The notes under the pieces: model-generated
The model's input: the letters and a program-made list of their open reading frames with translations, nothing else
Database searches by the model: none
What the model was told of the DNA's origin: nothing
Shown here: piece after piece, positions 1-5,668 of the stretch
Layout: each line of letters opens with the position of its first letter
Position numbering within the stretch: the first letter of the stretch is position 1
Source of the DNA: Chloroflexota bacterium
GTDB taxonomy: Bacteria > Chloroflexota > Limnocylindria > Limnocylindrales > CSP1-4
NCBI GenBank assembly: GCA_017882025.1
Contig: JADGQG010000049.1
Location: forward strand, 1-11,098
DNA length: 11,098 nucleotides
Direction of reading: 5' to 3'
Position numbers and translations under genes: made by a program

Positions 1-1252
1 CGTGGCCGATCACCTTGGCGAAGCCCTCGTAGTCGCCGCCGATCACGGCTTTGGCGATCGCCTGGAATGGCACCCGTCCCACCTTCACGGGCAGACTGCG
101 CTTCTCGCACTCCTGCTCGGTCAGGCCGACGGACCCGATCTCCGGGCGGCAGTAGGTGGCTCGCGGCTGCGCCACGTAGTCCATGGCGTGGACATCCGGG
201 TCGCCGGCGATCGTGTGGACCGCGGTCAGCCCCTCGTGCGCCGCGGTGTGGGCCAACCAGAGCCCGCCGACGATGTCGCCGATCGCCCAGACGTGCGGCT
301 CGGCGGTGCGCATGTGGCCGTCGACCACGATGATCTCGCGATCGGTCGCCACTCGCGTCGTCTCGAGCCCCAGGTCCTCGATGTTGGCCGCGCGTCCGGC
401 GGCCACCAGCAGGACGTCGGCGGCGACTTCCTTCGCCTCGCCACCTTCCGCCCCGACCGTGAGCCGGATGCCGTCCTCGCCCACGACCAGCGATGAGGCG
501 TCGAAGCGGGCGCTCGTGACCAATTCGATCCCGCGCCGCCGGAAGCTCCGCTCGAGCTCCTTCGAGACGTCGCGGTCCTCCAGCGGGACGATCGCCGGGA
601 GATATTCGAGGAGCGTCACCTTCACGCCAAGGTCTTGGAAGCACGAGGCGAACTCGCAGCCGACGGCACCCGCCCCGATGATGACCATGCTGGCCGGCAG
701 CTCGACCAGCCGCAGCACGTCGTCCGAGGTCAGGACGCGGACGCCGTCCGGGGTGATTCCGGGGAGGCTCTTGACACGAGATCCCGTGGCGAGGATCACG
801 TCCGTCGCCTCCAGCACGCGCTCGCCGCCGGCGCCCGGCGTGCCGTCCTCGCCGTGGAGCCGGACCCGGACCTTGCCGGGTCCCTCCAGGCGGCCACGAC
901 CGGCAACCCACTCGACCTTGTTCTTGCCGACCAGGCCCTTGAGCCCAGTCCACATGCGGCGGACCACCTGGTCCTTGCGGGCGGCGATCACCGCGTAGTC
1001 GACGGCCGCCTCGCCAGGGAGCATGACCCCCAGCTCGCGGCTCCTGGTGGTGACGCGGTGGGCGAAGTCTGCGGATTCGAGGAGCGCCTTGGTCGGGATG
1101 CATCCCCGGTGGAGGCAGGTTCCGCCGATCTTGTCCTCGTCGACCAGGGCAACCTTCATGCCCAGCTGCGCCGCCCGAAAGGCGGCCGAGTAACCCCCGG
1201 TCCCGGCGCCCAGGACCACGAGGTCGAACGAGTTGGACGAGCCGACAGCCAT
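1..1252 (-). CDS. lpdA: Dihydrolipoyl dehydrogenase (E3), C-terminus cut by window edge
   Basis: This flavoenzyme reoxidises the dihydrolipoyl groups of 2-oxoacid dehydrogenase or glycine-cleavage complexes with NAD+, in the cytoplasm. The 417 visible residues show the FAD-binding GAGTGG (15-20), the redox-active disulfide in GGTCLHRGCIPTK (Cys46 and Cys51), ATGS (155-158), the NAD-binding GAGAVGCE (193-200) and the second FAD motif AIGDIVGG (323-330). The family usually runs to about 465-475 residues, so the missing part is most of the dimerisation domain, including the catalytic His-Glu pair, which lies beyond base 1. The start is ATG at 1252-1250. An in-frame TGA lies two codons upstream (1258-1256), and an AGGTG ribosome-binding site sits 9 bases before the ATG, so no earlier start is possible. 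The gene diverges from the TPM gene. Close relatives such as mercuric or glutathione reductase are less likely given the LpdA-type CLHRGC motif and the absence of a metal-binding domain. Confidence 0.95.
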   Translation of the reverse strand, partial: MAVGSSNSFDLVVLGAGTGGYSAAFRAAQLGMKVALVDEDKIGGTCLHRGCIPTKALLESADFAHRVTTRSRELGVMLPGEAAVDYAVIAARKDQVVRRMWTGLKGLVGKNKVEWVAGRGRLEGPGKVRVRLHGEDGTPGAGGERVLEATDVILATGSRVKSLPGITPDGVRVLTSDDVLRLVELPASMVIIGAGAVGCEFASCFQDLGVKVTLLEYLPAIVPLEDRDVSKELERSFRRRGIELVTSARFDASSLVVGEDGIRLTVGAEGGEAKEVAADVLLVAAGRAANIEDLGLETTRVATDREIIVVDGHMRTAEPHVWAIGDIVGGLWLAHTAAHEGLTAVHTIAGDPDVHAMDYVAQPRATYCRPEIGSVGLTEQECEKRSLPVKVGRVPFQAIAKAVIGGDYEGFAKVIGH

Positions 1253-1552
1253 GGGTCAGGGCACCTTTCGGGCGCCGACGTGGCCGCGCGCGAGCAACGC
1301 GCGACCGGCGCCGGGCGCCGATCCGGGGGCGGACGCGGCCGCCCGGCCGGTTGAGGGACGGATCACGCGGTCGATGGTACGCGGGCCCTGCGCAGACGCG
1401 CAACACGGCTCGCGGCAGAGCCGTGGCTCGAGCTGTCGCAGCAGCGCGAAGGCGCAGCCATGGACCGGCTGCTCGCGCGACAATGGGAGCCTACGCAGCG
1501 GCCGCCGTTCGGCGCCGGGGCTGCCACCACTCTACGACGGGATGCCATCACG
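1253..1552. other. Divergent intergenic region between lpdA and the TPM gene
   Basis: About 300 bases separate two divergent starts, so promoters for both genes should lie here. I could not identify a convincing -35/-10 pair on either strand in this GC-rich stretch. It contains an 8-bp inverted repeat (1404-1425), an adjacent palindrome gctcgagc (1426-1433) and several GGCGCC-type words. An in-frame upstream ATG at 1460 with GAAGG (1448-1452) before it could extend the TPM gene. Between 1460 and 1552, however, third codon positions are noticeably less G/C-rich than in the rest of that gene, so I treat this stretch as non-coding leader. Confidence 0.6.
1404..1425. promoter_or_regulatory. Inverted repeat in divergent intergenic region, possible operator or leader hairpin
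   Basis: The arms CACGGCTC (1404-1411) and GAGCCGTG (1418-1425) are perfect reverse complements around a 6-base spacer. The repeat lies about 130 bases before the TPM start and about 150 before the lpdA start. That position would suit a regulator site or a leader hairpin for either gene. No known operator consensus is recognised, and 8-bp repeats do arise by chance at this base composition. Confidence 0.3.
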
Positions 1553-3640
1553 ATGTCGACGCTCACCGCTCGCCTGACCTACCGGACGCGCGCACCGCGC
1601 GCGGCGGCGATGCACGCGGTGCGCGCCTTTGCAGCGCTCGCCGGCGCGCTCGTGTTGATCGCGGTGCTGGCCTCCACCGTCCTCGGCGCAAGCCCGAAGC
1701 GTCTCACGACGCAGGTCACTGACGACGTCGGGGCCCTGGGCGGCTCCACCGGGACGGTGCAGAAGGCGCTCGACGACCTCCAGAACGCGGCGAACGTCCA
1801 GCTCTGGGTCTGGTTCACCGACACGACCGGGGGCCTCTCCGCAGCCGAGTTCGCGACCCAGACCGCCACGCTCAACGGCTTCGGCGGCAACGACCTCCTG
1901 CTTGTCATCACCATGACCGACCACGCCTATGGCTACTGGAAGTCGGATTCGATCCCGCTCTCGAACGCCCAACTTGACTCGGTGCTGGGCGCGGACCTGG
2001 AGCGGCCCTTGAAGGCGGGCGACAACGGTGGAGCCATCGTCGCCACGGCCGCGGGTATCCGAGGCGCGATGGGCGGCTCGACCGGCGGCTCGCCGCTCGG
2101 CACGCTCGTGACCATCATGCTCGTCGTCGGGGTGATCGCGGTGGCCGGGTGGTGGTTCTTCTACCGCCGGAAGCGCCCCGCCGTGAACACCGCCGCGGGC
2201 GCCGGGACCGCCGGCGCGCCGGTCGACGACGTCGCGGCCATGAAGACGCCGGACCTGGAGAAGCTGGCGAACCAGGCGCTCGTCCAGACCGACGACGCGG
2301 TCCGAGACAGCCAACAGGAGCTTGGGTTCGCCCAGGCGCAGTTCGGGGATGCCGAGGTCGCGCCGTTCCAGGCCGCGATCGCGGGCGCCAAGAGCGATCT
2401 GGCCGCCGCGTTCAAGCTTCGCCAGCAGCTGGACGACGCCATCCCGGAAGACGCGGCCACGCACCGTCGGATGCTCGAGGCGCTCGTTCGCGGCTGCCGC
2501 CATGCGCAGGCTGGGCTCGACGCCGTGAAGGAGGAGTTCGAGCGGCTGCGCGAGATCGAGGCGAAGGCGCCGCAGATCCTCGCCGCGCTCCCGGCGCAGG
2601 CCGACGCCGTCGAGGAGCGCATCCCCGCGGCGCAGGAGGCCATGACCCGCCTCGATGCGTTCGCGGACGCGAGCTGGCAGTCGGTTGCCCCCAACATCGA
2701 CGAGGCACGGAAGCGCCTGGCCGCCGTCCGGGAAGCGGTCGACGAGGGCGCGAAGGCCCAGGCCGCGAATGACACGCAGACAGCCGCCCGTGCGGCCAGG
2801 CTCGGCCAGGATGCCCTGGGTCAGGGGACCGCGTTCCTCGACGGCATCGATCGGCTGGCGAAGGAGCTGGACGAGGCGAAGGCGAAGGTCGACGAGATGC
2901 TCGTCGATGCGGATCGCGACCTTGCCCAGGCCAGGACGGCTGCCGCTGGCTCCGCGGACCCGGCCCTTGGGACGCATCTGGCGCAGGCCGACGCACTGCT
3001 CACCGGGGCACGCGCCGCACTCGCCGGCCCCAAGCCGGACGTCGCCGCCGCCTACCAGCACGCTCGCGACGCCCACACGATCGCCGACGACAGCCTCGCC
3101 GCCCTGCGGACGGCCGCCGAGCAGCGCGCCCGGGACGCGGCCCGGCTGGACGCGTCGATCAAGGCGGCCCAGGCAACGCTGACACGCGCCACGGACTTCA
3201 TCGCGACGCGGCGCGGAGCGGTCGGCACGGAGGGCAGGACGCGGCTCGCCGAGGCCGAGCGCCACCTGACCCAGGCCGTCGCGGCCGGTGCCGCGGATCC
3301 GGTCGGGGGGACCCGCGAAGCGGACGAGGCAACCCGGCTCGCGAACGCCGCCTACCAGGCCGCCCAGGACGACTACGGTCGCTATGACGACCCGTGGCAC
3401 GGCGGAGGTCGCGGTGGAGGCGGCGGAGGCAGTGGGATCGGTGGGAACATCGCGGGCGCGATCATTGGCGGCATCATCGGCGGCATGCTCAGTGGCGGGG
3501 GCCGCGGCGGCGGGCTCGGCGGATTCGGCGGCGGCGGCTTCGGAGGGGGCGGCGGATTCGGCGGCGGCTGGGGCGGCGGCTCGTCAGGCGGCGGCAGCTT
3601 CGGCGGGGGCGGCGGGTCGTCCGGGGGTGGTCGGTGGTAG
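1553..3640 (+). CDS. TPM-domain membrane protein with coiled-coil body and Gly-rich tail
   Basis: This 695-residue protein has a hydrophobic signal segment (about 20-46) and a TPM domain (about 47-172, with the typical NGFGGNDLLLVIT core). A transmembrane helix (182-204) ends in the positive stop YRRKR. A long Ala/Glu/Lys/Arg-rich helical region, probably coiled coil and predicted cytoplasmic, covers 225-610. The last 79 residues (617-695) are glycine-rich and end in GGGRW, with a glycine-zipper-like stretch IIGGIIGG inside. TPM domains (YgcG/TPM_phosphatase family) are usually extracytoplasmic and are linked to membrane-protein quality control or phosphatase-like activity; the exact biochemistry here is unknown. 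pspA follows after 123 bases on the same strand, which points to envelope maintenance. The start is uncertain: ATG 1553 has only a weak GGGA upstream, ATG 1460 has a better GAAGG but atypical codon use, and ATG 1610 would give a short signal peptide. Confidence 0.85.
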   Translation: MSTLTARLTYRTRAPRAAAMHAVRAFAALAGALVLIAVLASTVLGASPKRLTTQVTDDVGALGGSTGTVQKALDDLQNAANVQLWVWFTDTTGGLSAAEFATQTATLNGFGGNDLLLVITMTDHAYGYWKSDSIPLSNAQLDSVLGADLERPLKAGDNGGAIVATAAGIRGAMGGSTGGSPLGTLVTIMLVVGVIAVAGWWFFYRRKRPAVNTAAGAGTAGAPVDDVAAMKTPDLEKLANQALVQTDDAVRDSQQELGFAQAQFGDAEVAPFQAAIAGAKSDLAAAFKLRQQLDDAIPEDAATHRRMLEALVRGCRHAQAGLDAVKEEFERLREIEAKAPQILAALPAQADAVEERIPAAQEAMTRLDAFADASWQSVAPNIDEARKRLAAVREAVDEGAKAQAANDTQTAARAARLGQDALGQGTAFLDGIDRLAKELDEAKAKVDEMLVDADRDLAQARTAAAGSADPALGTHLAQADALLTGARAALAGPKPDVAAAYQHARDAHTIADDSLAALRTAAEQRARDAARLDASIKAAQATLTRATDFIATRRGAVGTEGRTRLAEAERHLTQAVAAGAADPVGGTREADEATRLANAAYQAAQDDYGRYDDPWHGGGRGGGGGGSGIGGNIAGAIIGGIIGGMLSGGGRGGGLGGFGGGGFGGGGGFGGGWGGGSSGGGSFGGGGGSSGGGRW
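3401..3637 (+). repeat. Gly-rich low-complexity tail of the TPM protein
   Basis: These codons encode residues 617-695, mostly Gly with scattered Phe, Ser, Trp and Arg in GGFGGGG- and GGGSSGGG-like units. The DNA is correspondingly ggc/ggg repetitive and could slip during replication or assembly. Within it, residues about 629-650 are a Gly/Ile/Ala stretch resembling a glycine zipper that could insert in or lie on a membrane. Comparable Gly/Ser-rich tails are common at the end of actinobacterial TPM proteins. Confidence 0.8.
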
Positions 3641-3746
3641 CGGTGGTCGGATAGCATGAAGGCCGGTCGTAGCGCCTCCACGCGCCCGACTCGACCTGGA
3701 CGGACATGGATTGCGACACCGGAACGGCCGGTGTGGCCGGCACGAC

Positions 3747-3754
3747 AGGAAGGA
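3747..3754 (+). promoter_or_regulatory. Strong ribosome-binding site of pspA
   Basis: AGGAAGGA lies 9 bases before the ATG at 3764. It fixes the pspA start, although the reading frame stays open upstream with another ATG at 3656 that has no comparable site. Confidence 0.8.
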
Positions 3755-3763
3755 CGCACTGCA

Positions 3764-4489
3764 ATGGGCGACAACATCCTCGGGCGCATCGGGAACCTGG
3801 TCAGGGCCAACGTCAACGCGCTGATCGACGGCGCCGAAGATCCCGAGAAGATGCTGGACCAGCTGGTCCGCGACTACACGAACAACATCGCCGAGGCCGA
3901 GCAGGCCGTCGCACAGACGATCGGCAACCTGCGCCTCGCGGAGGATGACGCCAGTACGGCCCAGGCCGGCGTCGTCGAGTGGGGCGGCAAGGCCCTCGCC
4001 GCGTCGCACAAGGCCGACGAGCTCCGAGCAGCTGGCAACACGGCCGAGGCCGACAGGTTCGACAACCTCGCCAAGGTCGCCCTCAAGCGCCAGATCGGCT
4101 TCGAGGACCAGGCGAAGAGCCTGGCGACGCAGATCGCGACGCAGACCGAGCTCACCGACCGGCTCAAGGAAGGCCTCAACGGGATGCGCGCCAAGCGCGA
4201 GGAGCTGGTCCAGAAGCGGAACGAGCTCGTCGCACGGGCGAAGATGGCCGACGCCCAGACGAAGGTCCAGGAGTCGCTCAAGAGCATCAACGCCACGGAT
4301 CCCACCAGCGAGGTGTCGCGCTTCGAGGAGAAGATCCGCCACGACGAGGCGCAGGTGCGCGGGATGCAGGAAGTCGCCGCGAGCTCGCTCGACGCGCAGT
4401 TTGACAACCTGGAGGACGTGTCCACCGACGCCGACGTGGAAACACGACTCGCCGCGCTCAAGGGTGGGAGCACCACGCCGGCCTCGTAG
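3764..4489 (+). CDS. pspA: PspA/IM30 (Vipp1-like) family envelope-stress protein
   Basis: PspA/IM30 proteins are peripheral membrane, ESCRT-III-related helical proteins. They assemble into rings or rods on the cytoplasmic face of the membrane and protect it during envelope stress. The 241-residue protein matches family length. It begins with the amphipathic helix MGDNILGRIGNLVRANVNAL (1-20), then the conserved stretch with DPEKMLDQLVRDY (26-38), then a long charged coiled coil to about residue 205, and a short C-terminal helix containing DVETRLAALK (224-233). There is no signal peptide or membrane span. The start is set by AGGAAGGA 9 bases upstream. The gene lies 123 bases after the TPM gene and is followed by a terminator-like hairpin, so the two are probably co-transcribed. 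No PspB, PspC or PspF gene is visible, so regulation is not of the enterobacterial type within this window. Confidence 0.93.
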   Translation: MGDNILGRIGNLVRANVNALIDGAEDPEKMLDQLVRDYTNNIAEAEQAVAQTIGNLRLAEDDASTAQAGVVEWGGKALAASHKADELRAAGNTAEADRFDNLAKVALKRQIGFEDQAKSLATQIATQTELTDRLKEGLNGMRAKREELVQKRNELVARAKMADAQTKVQESLKSINATDPTSEVSRFEEKIRHDEAQVRGMQEVAASSLDAQFDNLEDVSTDADVETRLAALKGGSTTPAS

Positions 4490-4510
4490 GCGTCACGGTT
4501 TCCCGTTCGG

Positions 4511-4538
4511 ACGGCCCGGGTCCGCGCCCGGGCCGTTT
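4511..4538 (+). terminator. Terminator-like hairpin after pspA
   Basis: A perfect 10-bp stem (ACGGCCCGGG at 4511-4520 and CCCGGGCCGT at 4527-4536) encloses the loop TCCGCG and is followed by a short T run ending at 4538. It lies 21 bases after the pspA stop, between convergent genes. On the minus strand the same stem follows the small membrane-protein gene but without a U tract, so it may act weakly in that direction. The short T run makes intrinsic termination plausible rather than certain. Confidence 0.7.
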
Positions 4539-4560
4539 CGCGTTCGCGGCCCGGAGAGGA

Positions 4561-4767
4561 TCAGCGCGGGCGCCCGAGGATCGCGAACGCCAGCACGCCG
4601 ATCGTCCCCGCCACCAGGACGACGATCGTGGTCGGGAAGTTGACGAACGCGTCGTGAACTGGCGGCAGGATGCCGCTTGCGAGCTCGAGCGCGAAGACGA
4701 CCGCGACCACGGCGGCCGCGATGACCAGGACCTCGCGCCAGCCGGGACCCCGCGCACCGTCAGGCAC
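4561..4767 (-). CDS. Small two-helix membrane protein
   Basis: The product is 68 residues from a GTG start at 4767-4765. Two hydrophobic helices are visible: about 12-32 (VLVIAAAVVAVVFALELASG) and about 46-65 (IVVLVAGTIGVLAFAILG). A short PPVHDAFVNFP loop joins them, and the tail is RPR. The GTG overlaps the end of nnrE by 8 bases (GTGCCTGA), with a GAGG about 6 bases upstream, so translation is likely coupled. No family was recognised. A longer in-frame start at 4818 would lie entirely inside nnrE and add an Arg-rich segment. Function is unknown; this could be a conserved lineage-specific membrane peptide or simply a short hypothetical. Confidence 0.6.
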   Translation of the reverse strand: MPDGARGPGWREVLVIAAAVVAVVFALELASGILPPVHDAFVNFPTTIVVLVAGTIGVLAFAILGRPR

Positions 4768-5605
4768 GATCCGCCTCGGCGGGGATCCCGATCGGCGCGA
4801 CCAGGACACGGCCCGCAACGCTGCGCCCCCGCCGCGTCAGGAGGCCCTTCTTGGGCCGGTGGAAAGTCACCGTGACGTCGGCGCCGACGACCGGGTCGGA
4901 GAGCTCGCCGGAGGTGAGGTCGCACGCGGTGGGCGTGTCCACGGCAAGCACCGGCACGCCCGCGGCCCGCGCCCGGTTGCACAGCTCCACGGCGGTCCGG
5001 ATCGGCTCGCGAAGCTCGCCCCGCACGCCGGTCCCGAGCAGCGCGTCGATCACGAGCGCGGCGCGCTCGATGCCCTGCCCCAGCGTCGCGATGTCCCGGG
5101 CGACCGGGGCATGGATCCGCTCAACCAACGTCACTGGACCGAGCCGATCCCAGTTCCGTGCCGCATTGGGCGTCCCCGGGCGCGAGCTCACGGAAACCAG
5201 GACCACCACGACCCGGATCCCGTGCGCGGCCAGCCTTCGAGCGGCAACGAATCCATCGCCGCCGTTGTTGCCCGGGCCGCACAGGACCAGCACGGCGCCG
5301 GTGCCGCGGTGCTCCGCCGCCTCGGGCCGCGCAGCCTCCGACGCTGCCACGGCCGCCACCATCTGCGCGCGCCCGGCCGCGGCAACGGCCGTCCCGGCGT
5401 GCTCCATGAGCCGCCCCCCGCTCACGCCCAGACGCTGCGCCTTCGCGTCCGTGCCGGTCATCTCGGCTGCCGTGATGGGCGCGCGATCCATCGCCTCCGC
5501 CCAGCGCGCAGCCAGCCCTGCGAGATCCAGCTCGAAAAGCGTCGGGTCATCGGCGGGAAGCCGCCGACCGAGCGGGGCGCGGGCGGCGCGATCTGGAGTC
5601 GTCAT
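4760..5605 (-). CDS. nnrE: NAD(P)H-hydrate epimerase (YjeF N-terminal domain), stand-alone
   Basis: This enzyme interconverts the R and S forms of hydrated NADH and NADPH so that the companion dehydratase can restore them. The 281-residue protein carries the YjeF_N domain from about residue 44 (ITAAEMTGTD, then LMEHAG at 66-71). It has the Gly-rich phosphate loop GPGNNGGDGF (110-119), the IDALLGTG motif (186-193, Asp187) and the TVTFHRPKKGL segment (245-255). The usual DxPSG loop reads DTPTACDLTSGE (223-234), a clear departure. The ATP/ADP-dependent dehydratase domain (NnrD), often fused in bacteria, is absent and no separate copy is visible. The N-terminus is uncertain: ATG 5605 gives about 40 residues before the domain, while ATG at 5491-5489 would start close to it; neither has a well-placed ribosome-binding site. 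It follows ppc after 63 bases and overlaps the small membrane-protein gene. Confidence 0.88.
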   Translation of the reverse strand: MTTPDRAARAPLGRRLPADDPTLFELDLAGLAARWAEAMDRAPITAAEMTGTDAKAQRLGVSGGRLMEHAGTAVAAAGRAQMVAAVAASEAARPEAAEHRGTGAVLVLCGPGNNGGDGFVAARRLAAHGIRVVVVLVSVSSRPGTPNAARNWDRLGPVTLVERIHAPVARDIATLGQGIERAALVIDALLGTGVRGELREPIRTAVELCNRARAAGVPVLAVDTPTACDLTSGELSDPVVGADVTVTFHRPKKGLLTRRGRSVAGRVLVAPIGIPAEADRA

Positions 5606-5668
5606 CGGCGGGGGCAAGGGTAGCGGGTCGGCTGGACGGACGTGGCGCGAGGCGTGCCCGGCGCTCCC

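Noticed and set aside
1460..1552. Extension of the TPM protein to ATG 1460
   Set aside because: There is a plausible GAAGG before it. However, about a quarter of third positions in these 31 codons are A or T, unlike the downstream gene, and the extension would place an unusually long tail before the signal segment.
1532..3400. 622-residue open frame on the minus strand opposite the TPM gene
   Set aside because: It is a shadow of a GC-rich gene. The product is Arg/Gly/Val-rich without any recognisable motif, while the plus strand encodes a coherent TPM, membrane and coiled-coil protein.
3641..3763. Possible promoter before pspA (TAGCAT at 3652-3657)
   Set aside because: Only a -10-like hexamer is present. 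No -35 element lies at suitable distance, and the short gap fits co-transcription with the TPM gene.
3382..3816. Proline-rich open frame on the minus strand across the TPM tail
   Set aside because: It is simply the reverse complement of the glycine codons (ggc/ggg read as gcc/ccc), giving poly-Pro without other support.
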